A DNA stretch of 64,000 nucleotides. It comes from Aureispira anguillae (GTDB lineage Bacteria > Bacteroidota > Bacteroidia > Chitinophagales > Saprospiraceae). Positions 44,506-52,793 of this stretch are shown here, in pieces (within the stretch, counting starts at the first letter, position 1; every line of letters begins with the position of its first letter). The stretch spans positions 3,095,716 through 3,159,715 of the forward strand of contig NZ_AP026867.1 of assembly GCF_026000115.1 (NCBI RefSeq), given 5' to 3'. The position numbers were made by a program, and so were the translations under genes. A model generated the notes under the pieces. The model saw only the letters and a list, made by a program, of their open reading frames with translations. It did no database searches and was not told the DNA's origin.

Positions 44506-46254
44506 TTATGAATTGGGTTCTAATAATATCTCAGAAACAGCATAGCCTGTAGGAATCATAGGAAATACATTATCCTCTTGCCCTACGACTACTTCTAATA
44601 AATAAGCTCCATCATGCTGCAACATTTCTTCAACTGCTTTAGGTAAAGATTCTCGTTCTGTAATTCGCTTTCCTGCTATTCCATACGCCCCTGCCAATTG
44701 TATAAAGTCAGGACTACTAATACTGGTTTCAGAATAGCGCTTTTCAAAAAACATTTCTTGCCATTGGCGAACCATCCCCAAGTAGCTGTTGTTCAAAATA
44801 ATAATCTTAACCTCCAATTGTTCTTGCTGTATCGTAGCCAGTTCTTGTAAGGTCATTTGAAAACCACCATCGCCTATAAAAGCAATAACAGTGCGATTGG
44901 GGTTGCCCAATTTTGCCCCTAGAGCAGCAGGCAACGCAAAGCCCATTGTACCTAAGCCTCCACTAGTAATGTTACTTTTGGATTGTTTAAACTTAAAGTA
45001 CCGAGCTGCAACCATCTGATGCTGCCCTACATCTGTTACCAAAATAGCATCTTGCTTACTGCACTCTGAAACAAGGTGCACAACCTCTGCCATGGTCATC
45101 TTTGCTTTAGTGGGATACAACTGATCTTGAATAACTTTTTCATATTCGACCTGTTCTAAGACCGCAAAACTTTCTAGCCATTCTGCATGTAAGTTCACTG
45201 CGACCAATGCTGTCAACGCAGAAAGACTCTCTTTGGCATCTCCCAAAACAGGCAAGTGAGCATAAACATTCTTATTGATCTCAGCAGCATCAATTTCCAA
45301 ATGAATAACTTTGGCTTGTTTGGCATAACGATTTAAATCCCCAGTCACTCGATCATCAAAACGCATCCCTACAGCAATCAATACATCACATTCATTGGTC
45401 TTAATATTAGCGGCATAGTTGCCATGCATCCCTAGCATTCCTACATTAAGTCGATGATCAGAGGGCAAAGCAGACAAGCCCAACATCGTCCAAGCAGTAG
45501 GGGCATCTATTTTTTCTATAAACTGCTTAAGTTCCTCCTCCGCATTCGCCAAAATAACCCCCTGTCCTACCAAAACCAATGGCTTTTTTGCCTTATTAAT
45601 AAGTTTTGCAGCCAATTCCACCTGCCTAGCATCCAGTTGAGGCTTAGGTTGATACGTTTTTACTGTTGTACAAGATTGATAATCCATTTGTAAGTGGTCA
45701 AATTGAGCATCTTTCGTAATATCAATTAATACTGGTCCAGGTCTTCCAGAACGAGCGAGATAAAAAGCTTTAGCCAGTACTTGAGGAATATCGGCCGCAG
45801 TTGTAATTTGGCAATTCCACTTTGTAACAGGCATAGAAAGGTTAATCACATCCGTTTCCTGAAAAGCATCTGTTCCTAACAAGGAAGAATGAACCTGCCC
45901 TGTAATGCAGACCAGTGGCGTACTATCAATAAATGCATCTGCTAAACCAGTAATCAAATTAGTGGCTCCAGGACCTGATGTCGCCAAACAAACCCCTACT
46001 TTCCCAGTCACACGAGCATAGCCCTGTGCAGCGTGTATCGCCCCTTGTTCATGTCTAGTTAAAATATGTCTCAATTCCTCCTTATATTCATGCAGTGCAT
46101 CATAGACAGGCATTATGGCACCTCCAGGATACCCAAATAAGGTGTCAACGTTTTCTTTTAGGAGTATTTTCAGAATTGCTTCTGCCCCTTTTATTGATGT
46201 TTTGGGAGCGCTATTTTTTTTTGCTTTTCGTTCTAATAAAATTGCTTTTTCCAT
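44506..46254 (-). CDS. ilvB: acetolactate synthase large (catalytic) subunit
   Basis: 582 aa ThDP enzyme. It shows the catalytic Glu in LTRHEQGAIHAA, the GATNLITGLADA region, the middle FAD-type domain, and the ThDP/Mg motif GDGGFQMTLQELATI ending in NNSYLGMVRQWQ. It joins two pyruvates, or pyruvate and 2-oxobutanoate, as the first common step of Ile, Val and Leu synthesis. It works with the ilvN subunit encoded next. Confidence 0.95.
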   Translation of the reverse strand: MEKAILLERKAKKNSAPKTSIKGAEAILKILLKENVDTLFGYPGGAIMPVYDALHEYKEELRHILTRHEQGAIHAAQGYARVTGKVGVCLATSGPGATNLITGLADAFIDSTPLVCITGQVHSSLLGTDAFQETDVINLSMPVTKWNCQITTAADIPQVLAKAFYLARSGRPGPVLIDITKDAQFDHLQMDYQSCTTVKTYQPKPQLDARQVELAAKLINKAKKPLVLVGQGVILANAEEELKQFIEKIDAPTAWTMLGLSALPSDHRLNVGMLGMHGNYAANIKTNECDVLIAVGMRFDDRVTGDLNRYAKQAKVIHLEIDAAEINKNVYAHLPVLGDAKESLSALTALVAVNLHAEWLESFAVLEQVEYEKVIQDQLYPTKAKMTMAEVVHLVSECSKQDAILVTDVGQHQMVAARYFKFKQSKSNITSGGLGTMGFALPAALGAKLGNPNRTVIAFIGDGGFQMTLQELATIQQEQLEVKIIILNNSYLGMVRQWQEMFFEKRYSETSISSPDFIQLAGAYGIAGKRITERESLPKAVEEMLQHDGAYLLEVVVGQEDNVFPMIPTGYAVSEILLEPNS

Positions 46255-46352
46255 CTCTTTTTTTTTAATTGGTAGGCTATTCTAGGGCATAGCTATCGCT
46301 AGAGGGTCTCCCCACCCAACAACTAAACCCTACATTATCAATTGATTATTTA

Positions 46353-48029
46353 TTAACTAAGATCTGTCGTACAACCTTTGGAAGCAGAAGAAACCGTTTG
46401 AGCATATTTCCACAAATACCCCCTTTTAACAGAACAAGAAGGCAAGACCCAATTGGCTTTTCTTTTTGCTATTTCTTCGGCTGTTAAATCAACAGCAATT
46501 GTATTTTGGATGGCATCAATTATAATTCTGTCACCATCTTTTAATAAGGCAATGACTCCCCCCTCAAATGCTTCTGGGGCAATGTGCCCAACCACAAAAC
46601 CATGCGTCCCCCCTGAAAATCTTCCATCTGTAATCAAAGCAACCTCCTTTCCCAAACCTGCCCCCATGATAGCAGCAGTAGGTTTCAGCATTTCAGGCAT
46701 TCCAGGCCCTCCCTTTGGACCAACGTAGCGAATAACAACAACCGTCCCTTTCTTAATTTTTCCCTGAGCAATGGCAAAATTAGCCGCTTTTTCGCTGTCA
46801 AAAACTTGAGCTAACCCCTCAAAATACTCTCCTTCTTTGCCTGTTATTTTAGCCACAGCACCTTCAGAAGCAAGATTTCCATACAAAATTCGAATATGTC
46901 CAGATGCTTTGATGGGATTGGATAATGGCTTGACAACATCTTGTTCAAAAGTTAATGAAGGGACCATTTCAAGGTTTTGAGCAATGGTCTTTCCTGTAAT
47001 GGTTAGACAAGATCCATCCAACAGCCCCTGTTCTAACAAATACTTCATAACAACAGGAACGCCACCTATGCTGTGCAAATCCTCCATCAAATATTTCCCA
47101 CTCGGTTTTAAATCTGCTAAGAATGGTGTTGTATCACTAATACGCTGAAAATCATCAATAGTCAAATCTAATTCCAAGGTTCTAGCCATTGCCAAAAGAT
47201 GTAAAACAGCATTGGTTGAGCCTCCTAAAACCGTAATTAAACGCATTGCATTTTCAAACGCTGCTTTTGTCAGAATATCCCTTGGTTTAAGGTCTTGCTC
47301 TAACAATTGATACATTTGTAGTCCAGCGGCTTGACATTCTATCTTTTTTTCTTCGCTCACAGCGGGATTTGAAGAAGAGAATGGCAAACTAATGCCTAAT
47401 GCTTCTATAGCCGCAGCCATGGTATTGGCGGTATACATCCCCCCACAAGATCCTGCTCCTGGGCAAGCTTTTTGAACAACCTGCTTGAAGTCTTGCTCTG
47501 TAATTGTTCCTCCTATCTTTTCTCCCAAAGCCTCAAATGCAGATACAATATCTAGTTTTTTGCCAACATGGCAACCACTGGCTATCGCCCCTCCATAAAC
47601 TAAAATTGCAGGACGATTTAGCCGAGCAAAGGCTAACATGGCTCCAGGCATGTTTTTGTCACAGCCCACTACTGCAATTACAGCATCATAAGCCATTGCT
47701 TCTACAACCGTTTCTATGCTATCTGCAATAATTTCTCTAGAAGGCAAAGAATAACGCATACCCAGCGTTCCCATAGAAATTCCATCGCTGACACCAATTG
47801 TATTAAAAATAAGCCCCATTGCATCTGTTTCTTGAACACCTTTTTTTACCTCTTGGGCTAAATCATTTAAATGCATATTACAGGGGTTTCCTTCATAACC
47901 TGTACTCACAATACCAACTTGAGGTTTTTTGAGGTCTTCTTCTGTTAAACCTATTGCATGAAACATAGCTTGTGCAGCAGGTTGGGTTGGGTCTTGGGTA
48001 ACTCGCTGGCTGTACTTATTTAATTTCAT
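46353..48029 (-). CDS. ilvD: dihydroxy-acid dehydratase
   Basis: 558 aa. Cluster-ligand cysteines are seen in [18 protein letters not shown] and [37 protein letters not shown] closes the active site (about residues 465-485). It dehydrates dihydroxy acids to the 2-oxo acid precursors of Val/Leu and Ile. It is second in the operon, 160 bp after ilvE; that gap holds a repeat (48048-48149). Confidence 0.95.
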   Translation of the reverse strand: MKLNKYSQRVTQDPTQPAAQAMFHAIGLTEEDLKKPQVGIVSTGYEGNPCNMHLNDLAQEVKKGVQETDAMGLIFNTIGVSDGISMGTLGMRYSLPSREIIADSIETVVEAMAYDAVIAVVGCDKNMPGAMLAFARLNRPAILVYGGAIASGCHVGKKLDIVSAFEALGEKIGGTITEQDFKQVVQKACPGAGSCGGMYTANTMAAAIEALGISLPFSSSNPAVSEEKKIECQAAGLQMYQLLEQDLKPRDILTKAAFENAMRLITVLGGSTNAVLHLLAMARTLELDLTIDDFQRISDTTPFLADLKPSGKYLMEDLHSIGGVPVVMKYLLEQGLLDGSCLTITGKTIAQNLEMVPSLTFEQDVVKPLSNPIKASGHIRILYGNLASEGAVAKITGKEGEYFEGLAQVFDSEKAANFAIAQGKIKKGTVVVIRYVGPKGGPGMPEMLKPTAAIMGAGLGKEVALITDGRFSGGTHGFVVGHIAPEAFEGGVIALLKDGDRIIIDAIQNTIAVDLTAEEIAKRKANWVLPSCSVKRGYLWKYAQTVSSASKGCTTDLS

Positions 48030-48047
48030 CTTGATTTTTTTTGTTAA

Positions 48048-48149
48048 TACTCCGTTAATTAGCTAGTGCGCTAGCGCTTATGAGCTCCCTGAGGTCGGTT
48101 CGTTATCACTCGTGAGCCAGCAAGCTGGGTTCGGGTTTTCAACGGAGTA
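48048..48149. repeat. foldback repeat with TACTCCGTT/AACGGAGTA ends
   Basis: TACTCCGTT (48048-48056) and AACGGAGTA (48141-48149) form perfect 9-bp ends. Internal palindromes include GCTAG/CTAGC, CTC-GTGAG and CCAGCAAGCTGG. The interior AGCAAGCTGGGTT (48119-48131) recurs at 4747-4759, and a diverged minus-strand copy GTGAACCAGCAAG is found around 49680-49695. It lies between ilvE and ilvD, inside the operon. Confidence 0.55.
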
Positions 48150-48189
48150 ATGTTTTGTATGAAATTGGTTAATAATTCATTTGAGAAGT

Positions 48190-49074
48190 TTAAAAAATAC
48201 AAAGTGGTTCTATCTCTAAAACCTTGCGCTGATAAGCTCTAAATAGCTGATAACCTAGGGTATCCTCCCATTTTAATTGAAATGGAACCTTATCCAAACT
48301 AGTAATGCCTTTTATGCCTGTAATAGTACCTGTAAAAAAAGCACCATCGGCTCCCCTTACTTCATCCGCTGTAAAATGTTCTTCTTTTAGGTCAATCTCT
48401 AATTGCTCGCATAACTCCAATACCGTAGCACGGGTAATTCCAGCAAAAATATCTTTGGTAGGGCTTGTATAAAGCACATTATCTTTTTCATAAAAAAAGT
48501 TAGCACTTGTCCCTTGGGCAACATATCCATTTTTATTGAGCAAAAGCGCTGCATCAAAACCTTTACGCTTGGCGTGATTATCCATAAATTTAGAGCTAGC
48601 ATAAACTCCTGTCATTTTGGATTCAACAGGAAATATTCTATGATTAGGACATGGATATGGAGAGGTCATCAGCGCAAGTCCTTTATTTTCGACCAATTGA
48701 TCCCAAGGCCAAGCCACCAACAAAAGATGTGAATTAAGAGCAGAATTTGACGCTTCTCCCCAATACACATAGGAACGAATATAAGCATCCTGCAACTTGT
48801 TTTTTTCGATCAACTGATACATCAACTGAATTAAATCATCTATGGAATAAGAAAAATCAAGCCCCATTTTTTTAGTTGAATTGAACAGTCGTTTACAATG
48901 TTCATGAGCTTTAAAAATAGCCAGACCTTCTGCTGTTTGATAAGAGCGAACACCTTCAAAAATAGCATTGTGTTCTCCCAATAATTTATGGAAAAAGGAA
49001 CGCTGCACTTCTGCGTTCCTTAACCATTGTCCATCTAAGAACATTAGGGAATTTTGGTTGAGATGCATATTCAT
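48190..49074 (-). CDS. ilvE: branched-chain amino acid aminotransferase (class IV)
   Basis: 294 aa from the ATG at 49074 (a TTG at 49086 in frame is a weaker choice; ATG at 49068 is also possible). Fold type IV PLP enzyme: FEGVRSYQT near residue 38, the PLP-Lys segment VESKMTGVYASSK, ALLLNKNGYVAQGTSANFFYE, then ITRATVLELCEQL. It transfers amino groups in the last step of Ile, Val and Leu synthesis. Relatives include D-alanine aminotransferase and ADC lyase, but position as first gene of the ilv operon and the BCAA-rich leader upstream favour IlvE. Confidence 0.92.
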   Translation of the reverse strand: MNMHLNQNSLMFLDGQWLRNAEVQRSFFHKLLGEHNAIFEGVRSYQTAEGLAIFKAHEHCKRLFNSTKKMGLDFSYSIDDLIQLMYQLIEKNKLQDAYIRSYVYWGEASNSALNSHLLLVAWPWDQLVENKGLALMTSPYPCPNHRIFPVESKMTGVYASSKFMDNHAKRKGFDAALLLNKNGYVAQGTSANFFYEKDNVLYTSPTKDIFAGITRATVLELCEQLEIDLKEEHFTADEVRGADGAFFTGTITGIKGITSLDKVPFQLKWEDTLGYQLFRAYQRKVLEIEPLCIF

Positions 49075-49122
49075 ATTTTTATACAAATTATATTTTTACA
49101 AAAATTATTATTATTCAAGCCA

Positions 49123-49166
49123 AAAAAAAATCCTTCTCAATCTAAACGATGAGAAGGATTTTTTTT
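49123..49166 (-). terminator. ilv attenuator 2: terminator hairpin before ilvE
   Basis: 17-bp perfect arms (49123-49139 and 49150-49166; core TCCTTCTCA/TGAGAAGGA) with a 10-nt loop; read on the minus strand it ends in nine U. It is 48 bp before the ilvE start codon. Its 5' arm (minus TTCTCATC, 49148-49155) can instead pair with GGTGAGAA (49184-49191), which overlaps the stop codon of leader peptide 2, giving an exclusive antiterminator. Confidence 0.88.
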
Positions 49167-49186
49167 GTAACACACAAAACCTGTTC

Positions 49187-49258
49187 TCACCCTGTTTGGA
49201 CGAAAAGAATAATAATGACCACAATAATTTGCTGTACACTAAGTATTCTGTTTTGCAT
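49187..49258 (-). CDS. ilv leader peptide 2 (23 aa, Ile/Val-rich)
   Basis: ATG at 49258 to TGA at 49187-49189. The 23-residue peptide starts MQNRILSVQQ and then has IIVVIIIL (residues 11-18), a run of eight branched-chain residues; 12 of 23 residues are Ile, Val or Leu. It lies directly before the terminator of attenuator 2. Its stop codon overlaps the antiterminator strand. Ribosome stalling on the Ile/Val codons during starvation would leave that strand free and allow readthrough into ilvE. It has no strong ribosome-binding site. Confidence 0.82.
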   Translation of the reverse strand: MQNRILSVQQIIVVIIILFVQTG

Positions 49259-49293
49259 GATAATTTTTATTTCTTAAGTTATTTTCCAAAAAA

Positions 49294-49323
49294 AAAAGCC
49301 TCCTTTTAAGTAAGGAGGCTTTT
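49294..49323 (-). terminator. ilv attenuator 1: upstream terminator hairpin
   Basis: AAAAGCCTCCTT (49294-49305) and AAGGAGGCTTTT (49312-49323) form a 12-bp stem with a 6-nt loop; on the minus strand it is followed by ten U (49288-49297). The 5' arm (minus CCTCCTT, 49312-49318) can instead pair with AGGGAGG (49349-49355), which overlaps the stop codon of leader peptide 1. Confidence 0.9.
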
Positions 49324-49353
49324 ATATTTTATAAGTATATAAACAAATCCTCC

Positions 49354-49416
49354 CTAAAATAATTTTAGTGATACAACATTAATAATAATGATAATATTTG
49401 ATTTGTTTAAAGACAT
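49354..49416 (-). CDS. ilv leader peptide 1 (20 aa, Ile-rich)
   Basis: ATG at 49416 to TAG at 49354-49356. Residues 8-12 are five consecutive Ile (ATT ATC ATT ATT ATT), followed by Asn and two Val, and three Leu elsewhere; ten of 20 residues are branched-chain. It lies 21 nt after the predicted start of transcription and just before terminator 1. The AGGGAGG antiterminator strand overlaps its stop codon, as in attenuator 2. Confidence 0.82.
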   Translation of the reverse strand: MSLNKSNIIIIINVVSLKLF

Positions 49417-49443
49417 TTTTTTCTGTTTTTGTATTTGATAAAT

Positions 49444-49474
49444 CAAAGCTATTAATAAAAATAGAAAAGCGCAA
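49444..49474 (-). promoter_or_regulatory. ilv operon promoter
   Basis: On the minus strand TTG (49472-49474 as CAA), 20 nt, TAGCTTTG (49444-49451 as CAAAGCTA): a full Bacteroidota promoter. The start is expected near 49437, ahead of both leader peptides. No comparable box was found between terminator 1 and leader 2. Confidence 0.72.
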
Positions 49475-50341
49475 TTTTTTTTATTCTTTTATTTATTTTT
49501 TTTTCAAGATGCTCCAACACAAGCTAAATCAGCTATTTATTTTGTCTCTCTAGCAACACATATAATAAGTTATTACAAAACTTATTTCTTTTCATTTTGC
49601 TCAATTAGCCTACCTATACCTAAGGATAATTGGAACTATTCTTCTTTTTTGTTAACAATCTCATGAACGTAGTGCTCTCAACTTGCTGGTTCACTACCAA
49701 AGGGCGTTAAAAGCCCAATCAATCCATGGGAATTCAAAAACACATCCACATATAAAACACTATCTACCAACCTATTAAAGCAACAAAAAAACGTTGAACA
49801 ACATAAAAACAATACAAAACTGGTTTGCATTAGCTATCCATCAAATCTAACTTTGTGAAAAATTAAGAAAAGAAGCTGCCCTACGAAAAGGGTAAAATTA
49901 CTAATGACCAGAAATATTTTGTATTCCCTATAAACAAGAATATTCTTTACCCAATCAAAAGAAGAAAAGCTTTACGAATCATATTTAAAACCAAATTTAA
50001 TGAAAAAATCACTCTTGGTATTTACCACCCTTATTTATTCCATCAATTCGACAACAACTAACAAGTTAAATATTATATAGTTACTAAAATATTCAATGAT
50101 AACTAGCTTTATCCTTTTAGCTAGAATATCAATTGTGTCTTTGCCTCTATTTACAGCAAAAAAGCTATTTAATATTTTGTTTTTAATCGTTCTCCTCTAG
50201 CATTCGCATCAGAATATTTCACATTAATAAATTTTAATTATTGTAGCCTATCAATACTTTACCCCATCAATAGGATGGCGTAAAGCTGAGTATCTATTTG
50301 TTTGCTACAAACAAAAAACAACTTTATTTACTGTTATTATT
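49475..50341. other. long AT-rich region between the ilv promoter and the T9SS gene
   Basis: No ordinary gene. It holds GTAGTG/CACTAC (49669-49674 and 49692-49697) around a diverged copy of the CCAGCAAG repeat, and a tiny open frame at 50000-50080 (plus; 26 aa, starting MKKSLLVFTTLIYSIN) that looks like a lone signal peptide. An 8-bp hairpin TTTGTTTG/CAAACAAA (50297-50304 and 50308-50315) lies just before the start of the next gene. Confidence 0.5.
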
Positions 50342-52513
50342 ATGAAAAAACTAACTTTATTTAAGTGCATCCTATTCCTTATGCTTTTTGTGAGCAATAC
50401 AAATGCACAAACAAAACTTTGGGGAGTTGGTGCCCCAAACGGTCAAGCTGCTGCTGAATTTCAGACCAATTTTGTGCAATCAACAACTGCTGCTAATTAT
50501 TCTGTTACAGAATGGACAGCATTGTCAATTAGTGATAGTAGCAACTCAACTGGTAGTGGGGCGAACATTCCTGGTGCAGCTTATTGGCAAAGAAGTACAA
50601 CAGGTCTTTCACAAGGAGCCTACGCTATTTCTGAGCCTGCAAAATCTAATTCTGTAGCAAATGGCGTCGCTATTTTTGATTCTGATTTTTTAGATAATGG
50701 CGGAGTAGCAGGCGCATTTGGTACAGGAAGCTCTCCTGCTTATCAAAAAGCCGAACTAATTTCACCTAGAATGGATCTAACAGGAGCAACAGACTCTGCA
50801 ATCATCGTTGAGTTTTACTCTTACTATCGCCATTTTAATGTAACAGAATATTCTGTTTCTGTCTCTGTTGATGATGGTGTTAGTTGGAGTTCTGCATTTG
50901 ACATCAAATCACTACAATTTGCCCCCAGAAATAATCCTGTAGATGGAACGCTTCGTGTACTCTTTCCAAACGTTACAACAGGAGTATCAAACTTAACTCA
51001 ATGTCGTGTAAAATTCACCTTCAATGGGCGTTATTATTTTACAATGCTAGATGATATTTTAGTAGAAACAGCACCAGAATATGACATTGCTATTGGTCTT
51101 CCAAGAGAGGTTGTATCGGGAAGTCATTACGAAGAAATAGGGGATATTGTTCGATTAAGTAACAATACACATCGACCATTGATCAACGTTGATCCCACTA
51201 ACTTGGCAGACTGGATATGGGGAGCAAAAGTAGTAAATTATGGAACAAAAACCATTCAAGCAGCAAATGCTCCTAGCATCAAGTGTTCTATTGATTTTAC
51301 AGATGCATCAGGAGTGACTACTTATGGCGTTTATTTGGACACTCTAGTAGGAGGACCAACGGATTCTATTTCTGCAAATGACCCGCTAGTTGGTGTTACC
51401 ATGATCGATCATTTGAGAGAACTTGACTTTATTATATCCCATGGTGCAGGAACTTATAATGTCACTTATTGGGTAGAACACAATCTCACCGACGGAAGCC
51501 CTGTAAACGATACTGTTAAGCATGATTTTGTGATTACAGATAATCAAGGCGGAACAACATCTTATTATCTTACAAAATCAAAAGTATCCCCTTTAAATAA
51601 CAGAGTTTATGGAGAGGATCGATTTACAATTGATCAACTCGCTTCTTTTGAGTATGGTTCAATCTACAGCTTCCCCCGTGGTGCAAGTGATAGTATTAAA
51701 ATTGATTCTGTAGATTTTGTTTATTATTTAGCGGGAAATTTTACAGGACCAGCCAATCAAACGGTATTTGTTAATATTTATGAATACGTTGATGGTTCCA
51801 ATGGAGGAACTTCAAATGGAAGTATAGAAGGAGCTGAATTAACAAAGATTGCCTTTGCAGCTGTCCCACTAACAGGTCTAGGGACAACAGTACCAACAAG
51901 AAGCTATACTTTGGCAACAGCGACCAACTTTGTTAATGCTACAGGTACGGGTTCTGTGCCTAGCTTGAAGGATAACGCCTATTATTATATAACATTAGAA
52001 TTAAACCCATCTCAAACAGGTGGTTCACCATTATTGGGTACAAGTAATTCTCCCTTTTTAGCAGAAACTCGTTTAAATTATGCGCTTAATAGAGCTGGAA
52101 CGTCAAGTGCTGGTCCCGTTAGTGCTACTACTGCAAAAGTAGTAAATAGTTCTGGCTCCATAGGTTTTTATGATAGCCTTTCTGACAATCACAAGGTCCC
52201 TTCAATAGGGATACACCTAAGTGCTTCGCCACTCAATTTAACTAAAATTACTAAAGTAGCAGCCAATGCAAAACTGGAGGTCTACCCCTCCCCAACTACA
52301 GATTACTTAACAATTGATGTTCAATTTAATGCCCCTACAGATGTACAATATGTTATAACAGATGTCTCTGGGCGTGTTGTTTATTTGAATCAAAGTAATT
52401 CTGTTAGCAAAGAAGAACATAAAGTAGATGTTAGTATGTTACCTTCAGGTGTTTACTTTATTGCAGCAAAAACCACTCAAGGTGTTTCTACCAAACGCAT
52501 TGTAAAAAAATAA
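50342..52513 (+). CDS. large exported protein with T9SS type A C-terminal sorting domain
   Basis: 723 aa. Signal peptide (FKCILFLMLFVSNTNAQ). The middle is beta-rich and Thr/Ser/Gly/Asn-rich, with sequences such as PRMDLTGATDSAIIVEFYSY and WVEHNLTDGSPVNDT that resemble immunoglobulin-like or MAM-like surface domains; no catalytic motif is recognised. The last 75 residues (AKLEVYPSPTTDYLTIDV to ASKTTQGV-type KTTQGVSTKRIVKK) are a Por_Secre_tail, the signal for type IX export and surface attachment. A terminator follows the gene. Function: surface or adhesion protein is the likely class, unproved. Confidence 0.85.
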   Translation: MKKLTLFKCILFLMLFVSNTNAQTKLWGVGAPNGQAAAEFQTNFVQSTTAANYSVTEWTALSISDSSNSTGSGANIPGAAYWQRSTTGLSQGAYAISEPAKSNSVANGVAIFDSDFLDNGGVAGAFGTGSSPAYQKAELISPRMDLTGATDSAIIVEFYSYYRHFNVTEYSVSVSVDDGVSWSSAFDIKSLQFAPRNNPVDGTLRVLFPNVTTGVSNLTQCRVKFTFNGRYYFTMLDDILVETAPEYDIAIGLPREVVSGSHYEEIGDIVRLSNNTHRPLINVDPTNLADWIWGAKVVNYGTKTIQAANAPSIKCSIDFTDASGVTTYGVYLDTLVGGPTDSISANDPLVGVTMIDHLRELDFIISHGAGTYNVTYWVEHNLTDGSPVNDTVKHDFVITDNQGGTTSYYLTKSKVSPLNNRVYGEDRFTIDQLASFEYGSIYSFPRGASDSIKIDSVDFVYYLAGNFTGPANQTVFVNIYEYVDGSNGGTSNGSIEGAELTKIAFAAVPLTGLGTTVPTRSYTLATATNFVNATGTGSVPSLKDNAYYYITLELNPSQTGGSPLLGTSNSPFLAETRLNYALNRAGTSSAGPVSATTAKVVNSSGSIGFYDSLSDNHKVPSIGIHLSASPLNLTKITKVAANAKLEVYPSPTTDYLTIDVQFNAPTDVQYVITDVSGRVVYLNQSNSVSKEEHKVDVSMLPSGVYFIAAKTTQGVSTKRIVKK

Positions 52514-52575
52514 CTGCTTATACTTCATACTCCCCAAAATACCATGTGCTTTGTAAACATTAAATTCTTTGATTT

Positions 52576-52609
52576 ATCCCATAACACCATACCGCTGGTG
52601 TTGTGGGAT
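52576..52609 (+). terminator. terminator of the 723-aa surface protein gene
   Basis: 14-bp stem ATCCCATAACACCA (52576-52589) / TGGTGTTGTGGGAT (52596-52609) with one G-U pair and a 6-nt loop, followed by five T. Confidence 0.82.
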
Positions 52610-52793
52610 TTTTACTAAGATTGATAGCCTCCAAGGTTATAATGCATTATTCCATACGTTCTGATATAAAACCCCTTATAGTCTTGTGTTTAATTTTTAT
52701 ATAACATATCTTTATAAGGTGTTCCTCAAAATTTATTGTCACCTACTTTTATAGCATTAAAGTTCTGTTGAACATTTAATTAATATCAGGAAC

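Noticed and set aside
48968-49309. 113-aa plus-strand open frame overlapping the ilvE start and leader
   Set aside because: It runs antisense through both ilv attenuator structures and the ilvE 5' end; composition follows the poly-A/T tracts and no family features are seen.
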